DNA of 64,000 nt from Paenibacillus sedimenti (GCF_014534655.1 NZ_JACVVD010000014.1:62001-126000); one strand, 5' to 3'; numbered from the stretch's first letter, positions 45,444 to 54,340 are shown. Numbers and translations are program-made. The notes: a model not told the origin generated them from the sequence alone.

Positions 45444-45497
45444 TTGCCAAAATTATGCACATTATTTATATTAATAATATGAATATGAACAATGTGA
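45444..45497 (+). promoter_or_regulatory. Promoter and likely PadR operator
   Basis: TTGCCA (45444-45449) and TATATT (45467-45472) are 17 bp apart. The -10 lies in an AT-rich dyad, flanked by CACATT (45459) and AATGTG (45490), which are inverted repeats. This suggests autorepression by the PadR protein. Confidence 0.5.
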
Positions 45498-45509
45498 CGG
45501 TGATGATTC

Positions 45510-46058
45510 ATGAAAGCACAGGATGTCATTTTAGGAATACTGATGGACGGCACCAAGTCGGGGTACGACATTAAGAAGGATTTTGAAACGGTATTTTCCT
45601 ATTTCTACGATGCTAGTTTCGGCAGTGTCTATCCGGCTCTGAAGGTGATGGAAAAAGAAGAACTCATTGTGAAAGAAACTGTCATTCAGGAAGGCAAACC
45701 TAACAAACATGTGTACGCCGTAACAGACAAGGGGAGAGAGGCATTCCATGCTTATCTTCGTAGTCCGGTTACGGAAGACATTGTCAGATCGGATATTTCC
45801 ACAAGGCTTTTCTTCGGTCAACATGCTGAACCTGATTTGGTTAGTTCGTGGATTACCGATGTTATCCGTGAGTATGAAGAATCATTACGGATTATCGAAC
45901 AGTTTGAGCAAGAACAAGGAGACCGGATGACGGTAACGCAAAAAATATGTCTTTCTCTAGGAATCAATAGCCATCGCAATGAGATTGAGACGTTAAAAGC
46001 AGGTTTAGTCATGCTCAGAGAGCACCAGGACAATCTAAGGTCACATGGAGAGGAATGA
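45510..46058 (+). CDS. PadR-family transcriptional regulator
   Basis: 182 residues: N-terminal winged helix (DVILGILMDGTKSGYDIKKDFE; SVYPALKVMEKEELIVKETV; KHVYAVTDKGREAF) and a C-terminal helical dimerisation domain. PadR proteins repress nearby detoxification genes. An alpha/beta hydrolase follows 6 bases later and the MFS pump is divergent, so either could be its target. Confidence 0.92.
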   Translation: MKAQDVILGILMDGTKSGYDIKKDFETVFSYFYDASFGSVYPALKVMEKEELIVKETVIQEGKPNKHVYAVTDKGREAFHAYLRSPVTEDIVRSDISTRLFFGQHAEPDLVSSWITDVIREYEESLRIIEQFEQEQGDRMTVTQKICLSLGINSHRNEIETLKAGLVMLREHQDNLRSHGEE

Positions 46059-46064
46059 TGAAGC

Positions 46065-47045
46065 GTGCTAACATTGATTAGCGTTATTGTCGTGCTTTTG
46101 CTGCTGTGTCTTCTACTTCCCTTTATATTGATTATGCTGAAGCCCAAGAGTAAGCCGTTCAATGAAAAGGTTCTTGCCGCCTTGCCTAAGTTCAAGCAGG
46201 ACTATTCCACGCTCTCTGAACGCTCCTCTTATGCAACAAGGGACGGAAGCAGACTTGACTATCGCTATTATCCTGCCGATTCGCGGACAGTTGTTATTTT
46301 ATTGCACGGCATTAGTATTGACGGACAGTATCTGCACGGATTGGCGGAACTTTTATCCCGCAATGATATTGCTCAGGTGTACACGCCGGATTTGCGTGGA
46401 TATGGGAAAGCGCCGGCAAGACGGGGAGACTGTGATTATATAGGCCAACTGGATGATGATCTGGCTGACTTGATCGAAATCATTAAGGAGCAACAACCCG
46501 ATGCGAAAATAGTTCTTGGCGGCCATTCAGCGGGCGGAGGAACCGTCATACGATTTGCCGGAAGCCAGTACGGGCAATTGATTCAGGCTTACCTCTTGCT
46601 TGCGCCTGCCGTTTCGCCAAATGCTCCAATCAATTATACGGAAGAAGAATCGACCCGAATGGTAACCGTCAATTTGCCGCGAATCATTGGTCTGACGATA
46701 CTCAACTTCTTGGGTATCAAGCGGTTTAACCATTTGAAGGTGCTGTCGATAAATAAGTTGGCTGAATCCTCCGACGGATTTGAAACCTTGGCGCTTAGTT
46801 ACCGCCTAACGACAAGCCGCATGCCCGGTTTGAAGTACCAAGACTACTTAAGGGCATTGAAACAACCGACATTGCTTCTGATCGGGGAAGACGATGAGGA
46901 ATTCAAAGCAAACGCGTACGAACCGTTGTTTCGCCAATATAATAAGGCGGACATACGGATCCTTCCCAAGGGTTTAAGTCATGATACGATGCTCCTGGAT
47001 CCGCATACATTCAATGCCGTAAAACAATGGATCTACAAGATCTGA
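46065..47045 (+). CDS. Membrane-anchored alpha/beta hydrolase
   Basis: 326 residues from GTG 46065. An N-terminal membrane helix (residues about 5-26) is followed by an alpha/beta hydrolase fold: oxyanion region LLHGIS, nucleophile GGHSAGGG (Ser about 158), acid in LIGEDDEEF and base in LSHDTM. Lysophospholipase- or esterase-like. It sits in an operon with the PadR regulator. Confidence 0.88.
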   Translation: MLTLISVIVVLLLLCLLLPFILIMLKPKSKPFNEKVLAALPKFKQDYSTLSERSSYATRDGSRLDYRYYPADSRTVVILLHGISIDGQYLHGLAELLSRNDIAQVYTPDLRGYGKAPARRGDCDYIGQLDDDLADLIEIIKEQQPDAKIVLGGHSAGGGTVIRFAGSQYGQLIQAYLLLAPAVSPNAPINYTEEESTRMVTVNLPRIIGLTILNFLGIKRFNHLKVLSINKLAESSDGFETLALSYRLTTSRMPGLKYQDYLRALKQPTLLLIGEDDEEFKANAYEPLFRQYNKADIRILPKGLSHDTMLLDPHTFNAVKQWIYKI

Positions 47046-47153
47046 CAGGTAACAAAATCGCCATTTTTTGGTTTTCATTCATGCCTACCCTCACAAAATC
47101 GGATGAAGATACCGAATATACTAAATGTAGATAATTGAGGAGGCGAATAATAG

Positions 47154-47990
47154 ATGAAAAAAAGATGGATGGTACTCGCATCCTGTGTACTGGCAACGAG
47201 CCTTATGGCAGGATCCGCAATGGCGAAATCGGAAAAAAGCAACACTAGTGAGAGCAAGTCGGATACGGTGAATGTTAAGGTCGATCTCAAGGTAAAGGAT
47301 GATGCGACCGTTACATCCGATACTTATGGCGGCGACAAAGGTCATAATGGATACAAAGGGCTTCTCAACGCGATCAACAATGTAAAGGACAAGCCTGCCG
47401 GCGCTGTGATTGCCGATCTTCTTTTGACTAAATACGAGACTCATCTTACAGCTGAAATGAAAGCTGAACTTGAGGCCATCAAAGAGAAGGACGCAGCATT
47501 GTCAGCGGTTGCCGATCTGTTGGATAAGAACGGAAGCGTAACTGACGCGGTTTACGTACAAAAGGAAGCAATCATTGCTAACGTAACAAATCTGGATTCT
47601 TACAAAAAACTCGGCAAATTGTACGAGAAGCTTGGGAAAAAAGGCGTGAAATTGTATGTGAACGGCGAAGAGCCTACTTTTGAAGTAGCTCCTTTCATCC
47701 GCGAGGGCAACACGTTAGTTCCTTTCCGGGCTATTTCCGAGGCTTTAAAAGCAACGGTTAGCTGGAACGAAGAAGAGCGTTCAGTTACCGTTACACGCGA
47801 CGGTATCACGGTGAAGCTCTTTATCGATAGCAAAACAGCTACTGTTAACGGGAATGAAGTAACGCTTGAGGTTCCTGCAGCTATCGAAAACGGCAGCACG
47901 GTTGTGCCGGTTCGTTTTGTGAGCGAAGCCTTAAAGGCAGCTGTTAAATGGGAGTCTGAAACCCAATCCGTAGTCATTTACGAAGAATAA
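47154..47990 (+). CDS. Secreted copper amine oxidase N-terminal domain protein
   Basis: 278 residues. Signal peptide ending GSAMA, then about 140 residues of low-complexity and helical sequence, and a C-terminal copper-amine-oxidase-like N domain (about 165-278: VKLYVNGEEPTFEVAPFIRE, NTLVPFRAISEALKATVSWN, STVVPVRFVSEALKAAVKWE). In Paenibacillus-type bacteria this small domain serves as an extracellular binding module, not an oxidase; no catalytic domain is present. Confidence 0.9.
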   Translation: MKKRWMVLASCVLATSLMAGSAMAKSEKSNTSESKSDTVNVKVDLKVKDDATVTSDTYGGDKGHNGYKGLLNAINNVKDKPAGAVIADLLLTKYETHLTAEMKAELEAIKEKDAALSAVADLLDKNGSVTDAVYVQKEAIIANVTNLDSYKKLGKLYEKLGKKGVKLYVNGEEPTFEVAPFIREGNTLVPFRAISEALKATVSWNEEERSVTVTRDGITVKLFIDSKTATVNGNEVTLEVPAAIENGSTVVPVRFVSEALKAAVKWESETQSVVIYEE

Positions 47991-48007
47991 TCCGGGAAGC
48001 AAGACGA

Positions 48008-48035
48008 AGAGCCATCCGTTAGCGGGTGGCTCTTC
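48008..48035 (+). terminator. Terminator of the CAO-domain gene
   Basis: GAGCCATCC-GTTAGC-GGGTGGCTC followed by TTCTC. It extends into the 3' end of the facing gene. Confidence 0.75.
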
Positions 48036-48687
48036 TCATATTTGTGGCGCTGAAAGCAAATCGTTTGGCGGATTGATGTTTAAGCACGATGATGTAGATA
48101 ACGTCCAGAATAAAAGTAAGGGCAGATAGGATGAACAGCAGAAGCGATTGAGGATACAAAGAATAGAACAAGATAGACGAGCAAAAGGTGCCAATCCATT
48201 TGGTATAACCGATATAAACAGATTGCCCCCGCGTTCCTTGCCTCAGCGCCAATAGGATAAAGAGCAAAGACATCATAAAATTCATGCCGAAAGCCGAATA
48301 TTTGCCTACCATATCATGAAATTCGATCGTAATTCCCAGATTAATCAAGAAGGCGGTAGCTAGTGAACCCAATAGGAAGGCATATTTGTACCGAATGGAA
48401 GGGAACATACTTCTGAAATAAATGATAAATTGAAGCAGGATGATGCAGTCTAATGTGAGCCAAATCATATTAATGGTAAATTGCAGCGGTTCGAGAGGGA
48501 AAATAAAAGAAAACATAGCTTCCCATGTTAGGTTCGCGCACAAAGACGCAAAAGGCATGCCGACCGTACGGTCTTGCAAGCCCTTAAAAATAATGAGGAT
48601 ATAGGTGATTGTCCAGAAAAATCCCATTCCAATTTGTAAAAGCCGTTCAATGGGGAAAGGAAGCAGGTGCTCCATATATGCCTTCAC
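48019..48687 (-). CDS. Seven-helix membrane protein, possibly transmembrane-type terpene cyclase
   Basis: 222 residues and about seven transmembrane helices. The segments CANLTWEAMFSFIFPLEPLQ and WLTLDCIILLQFIIYF carry a Glu and an Asp at positions reminiscent of the Pyr4/PaxB-type membrane terpene cyclases, whose bacterial homologues have this size. No prenyltransferase or oxidase gene is near. The family call is from pattern only; an unassigned membrane protein is the fallback. Confidence 0.5.
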   Translation of the reverse strand: MKAYMEHLLPFPIERLLQIGMGFFWTITYILIIFKGLQDRTVGMPFASLCANLTWEAMFSFIFPLEPLQFTINMIWLTLDCIILLQFIIYFRSMFPSIRYKYAFLLGSLATAFLINLGITIEFHDMVGKYSAFGMNFMMSLLFILLALRQGTRGQSVYIGYTKWIGTFCSSILFYSLYPQSLLLFILSALTFILDVIYIIVLKHQSAKRFAFSATNMRRATR

Positions 48688-48840
48688 ATCCCTTTTTCTG
48701 AATGTTAATTAGACCATATGATGGATTCGTTCAACTTATTCCCCGCTCGCGCGCTTAGACGCCATCTTCGCTTTGGCACATATCAAACAATACCGCCTGC
48801 CGTATGAAGCGCTGACTTATAGGGTTGGTGCTTTTTCGCG

Positions 48841-48940
48841 TTATCCACATTTTTGCTCACAATGTCCACAGACAGCAAAGTCCTGCTGTGTATAACTTTC
48901 GGCAGAGATGTCAACATATCCACAGACCGACATATCCACA
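48841..48940. promoter_or_regulatory. Cluster of DnaA boxes
   Basis: Within 100 bp there are TTATCCACA (48841-48849, perfect), TTATACACA on the minus strand (48887-48895, perfect) and ATATCCACA twice (48916-48924 and 48932-48940, one mismatch each). A weaker ATGTCCACA lies at 48862-48870. ACAGCA/TGCTGT forms a dyad at 48873-48890. No dnaA, dnaN or other origin gene is near, so this is a secondary DnaA-binding site, not the origin. The rest of 48688-48947 shows no gene. Confidence 0.6.
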
Positions 48941-48947
48941 AGAATAA

Positions 48948-49319
48948 AAAGATGAGCGGGATTGGGATGCCGTAAAGCGCTGTTTTGCCTCAGAGGTGCT
49001 GCTCGATATGAGCTCAATGGGAGGCGGAGAACCTTCGATAGTGAGCGCTCAGCAGATTGCAGCGGGCTGGGAGGAAGGGCTGAAAAAGCTTCAGGCGATC
49101 CATCATCAGGTCGGCAACTATCTGGTGGACATCTCAGGCGATGAAGCGGAAGTATTCTGCTATGGAATCATAAGTCAATATTATCCGAATCCTACAGGAC
49201 AAAATGTGCGGACGTTTGTTGGCACCTACAACATTCATTTAACGAAGCTGGCTACCGACTGGAAAATCGATAAGTTTCGGTTTAACCTTAAATACATAGA
49301 CGGTAACAAGGATTTATAA
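48948..49319 (+). pseudogene. SnoaL/NTF2-like protein, N-terminally truncated
   Basis: The frame encodes DERDWDAVKRCFASEVLLDM and continues to FNLKYIDGNKDL, the usual core and end of a SnoaL-like polyketide-cyclase-fold protein. An in-frame TAA (48945-48947) lies right upstream and the first helix, about 20 residues, is missing. An internal ATG at 48996 could start a 107-residue product without a clear ribosome site. The break point abuts the DnaA-box cluster. Confidence 0.65.
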
Positions 49320-49347
49320 AATTAATTCTGTGCGGTAAAAGAGCAAA

Positions 49348-49369
49348 GACACCCGAAGGGGTGTTTTTT
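49348..49369 (+). terminator. Terminator after the SnoaL-like gene
   Basis: ACACCC-GAAG-GGGTGT with six Ts. Confidence 0.85.
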
Positions 49370-49527
49370 GTGTTTTCGTGCGGTGCATTAGCCGCGATCA
49401 TGACGATTATCTCCTTTTCTCATGCGAATTTAAGTCAACTTTTATCTTCGTTTCAGCTTCTATTCCCAGTTTGTTCATAAAAGGATTGTAAGCTTGTTCT
49501 TGTAGGAAAAAGATAGGAGTGATAAAG

Positions 49528-50199
49528 ATGAGGGTGAAAAAATTAGCTGGTCTGTGTGTCATCATACCGATGTTAATAAGTGGCTGCGGGAACGCAATGT
49601 CAACGGAGGGAAATGCCGCCGCAGCAAGCACGGAGCAGCCTGCACAGCAGCAAAGCCAGAGTACCAAGGCTACTTCCAAGCCCGCCGGTCAAGATAGACC
49701 TGCGATGAACGAGCAGCAGCGCCAAATGTTTGGGACGTTCCAAGCGCTGCTCCAGATGGACAGAGCCGATGGGCTCGCGATTACGAAAGTGCAAGCGCAG
49801 GCTATGCTGACGACGGCTCAAGATATCGTCTCGAAGGGTGAGATGACCGATGACAGCAAGGCGAAGCTGCTTGAAAAGCTCACGGATACCCAGAAGAAGT
49901 TCGTGGAAGATGCAGCGACGCGCATGAACAATCGAGGTAATGGAGGCAGGAATGCAGATGCCGGAGGTACGGTCAACGCAGATCCATCTGCCAAACCGGC
50001 ACTGCCTCAGCAGGACGCAGAGCAGGGTCAGCAGCCGCCCCAAGGCCAGGGTCAGGGTAAAGGACAAGGCAAAGGTCAAGGCAATGGCATGCGAGAAGGC
50101 GGTCCGGGCAACGGCAACGGAAACGGAAATCACCCAGCTGGGGAGATGCGGGATCCGGGTAAGCAACTGATTGAGTTATTGCAAAGTAAGGTGAAATAG
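49528..50199 (+). CDS. Lipoprotein with Gln/Gly-rich tail
   Basis: 223 residues from ATG 49528, 9 bases after AGGAG; a GTG at 49519 is too close to the ribosome site. Lipobox LISGC (Cys about 20). A helical middle (MFGTFQALLQMDRADGLAIT to TDTQKKFVEDAATRM) is followed by a QGQGKGQG/GNGNGN low-complexity tail of about 50 residues. No enzymatic motif is seen. Function unknown. Confidence 0.8.
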   Translation: MRVKKLAGLCVIIPMLISGCGNAMSTEGNAAAASTEQPAQQQSQSTKATSKPAGQDRPAMNEQQRQMFGTFQALLQMDRADGLAITKVQAQAMLTTAQDIVSKGEMTDDSKAKLLEKLTDTQKKFVEDAATRMNNRGNGGRNADAGGTVNADPSAKPALPQQDAEQGQQPPQGQGQGKGQGKGQGNGMREGGPGNGNGNGNHPAGEMRDPGKQLIELLQSKVK

Positions 50200-50218
50200 A
50201 AGAATGCTGCAAAAAGTG

Positions 50219-50402
50219 CCGGTATTTTCGCTGTATATGCTTAAATAAAGGGAAATACTGCTAATAATGCTGTAAATTCCGCCAGCGGCAGGAAAATTCG
50301 CATTTTGAGCAAAATTTACAGGCACAAAATGCATATAAATGGAGCAAAGAGGCTATTTGACCCAAATTAACAGCATAAAATGCTGTTCGTTACTTGAAAG
50401 GG
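50219..50402. repeat. Dispersed intergenic repeat, copy 1
   Basis: Aligns without gaps to 63729-63913. Hand comparison in blocks of ten gives about 65% identity, with strong blocks GCAAAAAGTGCC, GGCAC-AAAT-GCA, and AAATTAACAGCAT followed by GCTGTT. It contains short self-complementary TGCTGTAAAT/AGCATAAAATGCT motifs. No reading frame is shared between copies. Confidence 0.65.
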
Positions 50403-50406
50403 CAAC

Positions 50407-50447
50407 TAAAAAACCTGCAGACCCATAAAAAGGTCTGCAGGTTTTTT
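50407..50447. terminator. Bidirectional terminator
   Basis: AAAAAACCTGCAGACC pairs with GGTCTGCAGGTTTTTT across CATAAAAA, so it can stop transcription from either side, chiefly of the minus-strand iron operon ending at 50464. Confidence 0.88.
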
Positions 50448-50463
50448 AAACGCTATGCGAAGC

Positions 50464-51447
50464 TCATCCCCTGCTCCGCCGCTCGCGGCGAAGCAGGTAG
50501 ACGAAATACGGAGCGCCGATGACCGCCGCCATAATCCCCACGGGAACTTCCCGTGGAAGGATGATGATGCGGCCGAGGCAATCGCCGAGCAGCATCAGGT
50601 CTGCACCGATGAGCGCAGAGAGCGGTATGAGCCATTGGTGCCGGCTGCCGACGAGGCTGCGCGCGATGTGCGGGGCGATGAGGCCGATGAAGCCGATCGC
50701 GCCGACGGCCGATACGGAGATGCCGGCCAGCGCGACGGCGAGCAGGAGCAGCCAGAAGCGCTGCCTCGCGATGCTCACGCCCAAGGAGGCTGCCAGCTCG
50801 TCGCCGAGCTGAAAAACGTTCAGCTTGGCGAAATGCCGCCACGCTAGCGGCAGCAGCACCGCAATCCACGGCAGCAGGGTAAAGACGTCGTGCCAGCGAC
50901 GGCTCCATAAGCTGCCGGACATCCAGAGCAGCGCCATGTTGATGTCGCTGGGGTGACGGACGATCAAGTACTGCGTGCCGGCTTGAAAGACCGTGCCGAT
51001 CGCAACGCCGACCAAGGCTAATGCAGCTGGGCGCAGAGTCAGCCTTCGGCTAAGCAGCAACAGTGTTATGAAGGCTACGAACGCCCCGACAAATGCGGCA
51101 ATCGGCAGGACGAAGCCAGGCGCTTTGGGAAATAAAAAGATAACGGCTGCTGCCATAAAGCCGGCGCCTTTGGTGATGCCGATAACGTCTGGACTGGCGA
51201 GCGGGTTCCGCACTAGGCTTTGCAGGATAACGCCGCCGACGGCCAAGCCGAATCCGGCCAGAATCCCCACGAAAATACGCGGCAGCCGAACTTCATGGAT
51301 GATGAAAAAGGACTTGTTATGTTGTCCCAGCAAGCTGTCCCAGATATCGCTAAAAGGAACGGGCACCGCTCCAACACGAACCGATAATACGGCTAAAGCA
51401 ATCAGTACAAGGAATGCGGCCGCCAGCGTGAAGCTTTTTCTCCTCAT
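50464..51447 (-). CDS. FecCD iron-siderophore permease, second subunit
   Basis: 327 residues, about ten helices, with RLPRIFVGILAGFGLAVGGV, NPLASPDVIGITKGAGFMAA and GAIGFIGLIAPHIARSLVG. Pairs with the permease encoded upstream, whose stop it overlaps (ATGA). Together they form the channel for the binding protein at 52474-53439. Confidence 0.92.
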   Translation of the reverse strand: MRRKSFTLAAAFLVLIALAVLSVRVGAVPVPFSDIWDSLLGQHNKSFFIIHEVRLPRIFVGILAGFGLAVGGVILQSLVRNPLASPDVIGITKGAGFMAAAVIFLFPKAPGFVLPIAAFVGAFVAFITLLLLSRRLTLRPAALALVGVAIGTVFQAGTQYLIVRHPSDINMALLWMSGSLWSRRWHDVFTLLPWIAVLLPLAWRHFAKLNVFQLGDELAASLGVSIARQRFWLLLLAVALAGISVSAVGAIGFIGLIAPHIARSLVGSRHQWLIPLSALIGADLMLLGDCLGRIIILPREVPVGIMAAVIGAPYFVYLLRRERRSRG

Positions 51448-52469
51448 TGGACTTTGGCACCTCCTTGCTTACGCGCTAAATAGATGAAGAAGGGGGCGCC
51501 GATGGCCGAGGTGATAATCCCTACAGGAGATTCGTAGGGAAAAGCGACGAACCGGCTAATAAAGTCGGCATACACCAGCAATGCACCACCAAGCAGCGCT
51601 GTTAGCGGAGCGAGGACTGCAAGGTTGCTGCCGACCAATGCGCGGGCAATATGCGGAACGATCAGGCAAATAAATCCGATCGGACCGCACAAGGCGACGG
51701 CCGAACCGGCCAGAACGATAACAAGCAGCATGCTGACGGCACGTACGATCGCGATGCGCTGACCAAGTCCGGCTGCGATTTCATCATCGACAAGCAATAA
51801 GCGAAAAGAAGGAAGCATGAACGTAAACATCAGCAATCCGCTAATGAAAAAAGGCAGAATGAGCCAGATTTCCTTCCAGGCGACCTGGCTCAGAGAGCCG
51901 ACAAGCCAGAAGATCATGCTATCGGTCGCTTGCTGATTGAACAGAATGAGGCCTTCCGTTAGCGAAGAAAGCAGGAAATGGATCGTAATCCCTGCTAATG
52001 CCAAACGGACGTATTGTTTATGGCCCGTCCCGGTGAGCGACCAGACCAGCAAAGCGCCTAAAGCCGCCCCGATGAAGGCGAACAGAATGGAGCCCATATT
52101 CGTAAAGGTGGGCACAGCTACGAGGCCGAGAACAACCGCGAATGCCGCCCCGGCGTTGATGCCGAAGATGTGCGGCGAGGCTAGCGGATTTTTCGTCGTA
52201 AGCTGTGTAAGCAATCCTGCGAGGGCAAGTTGAATCCCGACGATGCAGGCCATTAATGCGCGGGGCAGCCGCAGCGTTTGGATGTATAAATGTGCTTTTT
52301 CATGCCCCTTGTAGGTTATGGCCTCATATAAAGTGTGCCAGGACACTTGAGACTGGCCCCACTTCAGGCTGCAGATGACGCCAATAACCAACAACAGGCC
52401 AGACGCAGAAAAAAGGAAGAGCAGAGACCCGTTCCGGCTCTGCTTTCCATCTTGATTGGGCGTTATCAT
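51444..52469 (-). CDS. FecCD iron-siderophore permease, first subunit
   Basis: 341 residues with RLPRALMACIVGIQLALAGL, NPLASPHIFGINAGAAFAVV and GPIGFICLIVPHIARALVG. Its GGGAGAG ribosome site lies in the last codons of the binding-protein gene, 4 bases upstream of which that gene ends, so translation is coupled. No ATPase gene follows in this locus either. Confidence 0.92.
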   Translation of the reverse strand: MITPNQDGKQSRNGSLLFLFSASGLLLVIGVICSLKWGQSQVSWHTLYEAITYKGHEKAHLYIQTLRLPRALMACIVGIQLALAGLLTQLTTKNPLASPHIFGINAGAAFAVVLGLVAVPTFTNMGSILFAFIGAALGALLVWSLTGTGHKQYVRLALAGITIHFLLSSLTEGLILFNQQATDSMIFWLVGSLSQVAWKEIWLILPFFISGLLMFTFMLPSFRLLLVDDEIAAGLGQRIAIVRAVSMLLVIVLAGSAVALCGPIGFICLIVPHIARALVGSNLAVLAPLTALLGGALLVYADFISRFVAFPYESPVGIITSAIGAPFFIYLARKQGGAKVQ

Positions 52470-52473
52470 GCGG

Positions 52474-53439
52474 TTACTCTCCCAAATTCTTTACAATATC
52501 CTCAAGTATTTTTTCAGATCCTAGCAATCCGCGGGATAAGGACCAATCGCGTCTTTCAACGGTAAATACTTTATTGTTAGCGACCGCATCGATTTTTTTC
52601 CATAAAGGATTGGTTTCCCATTGTTTGATAATCGTTTCTTTCTCTGTGGGCATTAAGAACAACGCTTGCGGGTTCGTTTCAACCAGCTGTTCCAGGGTTA
52701 GCTGCGGATAAGCGGTATTGTTCTTAACCGGGTCGTTAAATCCTAATGCAGCCAGGAAGGAACCGCTGTAAGCGTGATCCGAGTGCGCGAAGAAACCTTT
52801 TGGATTCACAACGGCCGGCAGTACGTTAAGGTTCGTAGACTTGATTTTCTTTTTCAAAGTTTCCACTTTGGCTTGATGCTCGCTTAAACGTTTCTTACCT
52901 TCCTCTTCCTTACCGACGGCTTTCGCGATAATCGCATAGTTTTTCAGCATTTGATTGTAGTCGGCTTGGAAGTCGTCGAGCACGAGAAGCGGGGCAACGG
53001 CTTTTAGCTGAGGGATGGCATTCTTATGCTTGTTAATGTCGACGATGATGAGATCGGGCTGAAGCGAACTGATGAGCTCGATATTAGGCTCGTAGCGGGA
53101 GCCGATGGACTTGTAGTTTTTCAATTGGCTTTTCACAGCGTCCATGAATAAGCCGGCGTCGTTATCGTCGGCTACGCCGACAGGCTGCACGCCTAGTGTC
53201 ACCAGCGTATCGGTGAAACCGAATTCCATGGCGATGATGCGCTCAGGTTTTTTAGGCAGTTCAACAGTTCCGACTGCGTCTTGAACGGTGATCTTGCTGT
53301 CTGTAGGCTTCGTGCTGGCTTGCGCCGGCGTAGAAGCGGCGGTTCCTTGCGTATTCGTGGACTTGCCGCAAGCGACAAGACTAATAGCTAGTAGACTGAT
53401 TAATGCAAAACTGAACAGACGGTTGCTCCAATGCTTCAT
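52474..53439 (-). CDS. Ferric citrate/siderophore-binding lipoprotein (YfmC/FecB-like)
   Basis: 321 residues starting at ATG 53439; the open frame upstream runs through the Fur box. Lipobox LVACG (Cys about 24). Binding-protein lobes contain ERIIAMEFGFTDTLVTLGVQPVGVADDND and EPNIELISSLQPDLIIVD. The EF(G/S)F...GVQPVG(V/I)ADD pattern resembles YfmC and FecB-type ferric dicitrate receptors more than hydroxamate types. A Fur box lies just upstream. Confidence 0.88.
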   Translation of the reverse strand: MKHWSNRLFSFALISLLAISLVACGKSTNTQGTAASTPAQASTKPTDSKITVQDAVGTVELPKKPERIIAMEFGFTDTLVTLGVQPVGVADDNDAGLFMDAVKSQLKNYKSIGSRYEPNIELISSLQPDLIIVDINKHKNAIPQLKAVAPLLVLDDFQADYNQMLKNYAIIAKAVGKEEEGKKRLSEHQAKVETLKKKIKSTNLNVLPAVVNPKGFFAHSDHAYSGSFLAALGFNDPVKNNTAYPQLTLEQLVETNPQALFLMPTEKETIIKQWETNPLWKKIDAVANNKVFTVERRDWSLSRGLLGSEKILEDIVKNLGE

Positions 53440-53455
53440 GTTTGTTTCCCCCTGC

Positions 53456-53476
53456 AAATGATTATTATTATCAATT
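53456..53476 (-). promoter_or_regulatory. Fur box of the second iron locus
   Basis: TGATTATTATTATCA (53459-53473) fits the 7-1-7 Fur motif TGATAAT-N-ATTATCA with one mismatch. It lies about 20 bases upstream of the binding-protein start. Confidence 0.85.
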
Positions 53477-53533
53477 GGAATCATAACGAATTATGTCGGG
53501 TTCGAACATATCAAATATGAAGATTGGACATGT

Positions 53534-54340
53534 CTAATTTTTAGATGTTTGCTGCTGTTGATAGACGGTCGGGGAGCAGCCTGTAATTTTCTTGAACACC
53601 TTGCTGAAATGAAAGTAGTCCACGTATCCGACCCGCTGTGCGATCTCTTTGGCCAGTAGATTCTTTTGGCTGAGCAGCAGTTTCGCTTTTTCAACTCTAA
53701 GGGTATGGAGATAGCTTGTCATGGTCGTTCCGGTATGCTTTTTGAAAAGCACCGTGTAATGCCCTACACTCATGCCTGCGCGCCGGGCGAGCATAGGGAG
53801 CGTAAGCTCGACCATATAATGTTCATTGATGTAAGAGAGCGTCTCTTCGATGGACTCGAACGAGGACTTTTTCTCATGCGTGATGCGGGATTCATATAAA
53901 TAAATGAACAAAATGCGTTCGAACATCATGCGCATCCGGAATTGATGAGCCGCTTCTTCCTGGGCGGAATGCATGCTAATGTCATGGGTCGTGCGGATCA
54001 GCTCGTCAACCATGTAGTGAATTTTATATTCGCTGATGGTTGTAAGCGGACCGTGAAGCGTCCAAAGATGATGTTCCGGAAGCATGCGGTAAGTAATGAC
54101 GGCGTACTCAACTTCTTTGGTTCTCGGCGATTGTATCGTATAGGGACCGTAATCAGGGTGGCAAGCAAAAGCTTGCGTACACACTGCGGGTTCATGATCA
54201 TGCGCTTGAACTTTAATATGTCCGCGCCTGACGATGATTAGCAAGTGGCGGTCTGCGGGACAGTCGATCGTTTGAGAAATGTTATAGGATTCAATCTGTT
54301 CGACAAGGGGGATCATCTGAATCAGTTGTTGGAAATTCAA
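53534..54340 (-). CDS. AraC-family regulator, probable activator of iron uptake
   Basis: About 268 residues; start TTG 54340 is tentative, ATG 54316 is an alternative. N-terminal cupin-like ligand domain, then two helix-turn-helix units (LTLPMLARRAGMSVGHYTVLF; LAKEIAQRVGYVDYFHFSKVF). It resembles the DNA-binding part of Btr, which activates siderophore uptake genes in Bacillus, but lacks Btr's fused binding-protein domain. It lies directly upstream of the iron locus on the same strand. The 186 bp upstream hold no gene I can support. Confidence 0.85.
   Translation of the reverse strand: MNFQQLIQMIPLVEQIESYNISQTIDCPADRHLLIIVRRGHIKVQAHDHEPAVCTQAFACHPDYGPYTIQSPRTKEVEYAVITYRMLPEHHLWTLHGPLTTISEYKIHYMVDELIRTTHDISMHSAQEEAAHQFRMRMMFERILFIYLYESRITHEKKSSFESIEETLSYINEHYMVELTLPMLARRAGMSVGHYTVLFKKHTGTTMTSYLHTLRVEKAKLLLSQKNLLAKEIAQRVGYVDYFHFSKVFKKITGCSPTVYQQQQTSKN

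Noticed and set aside
48841..48940. Chromosomal or plasmid replication origin
   Set aside because: DnaA boxes are present, but no dnaA, dnaN, rep gene, AT-rich unwinding stretch with trios or par genes are near.
24120..53900. Prophage or insertion sequence spanning the accessory genes
   Set aside because: No integrase, transposase, terminal inverted repeats or att-like direct repeats were found; the decayed genes are scattered.
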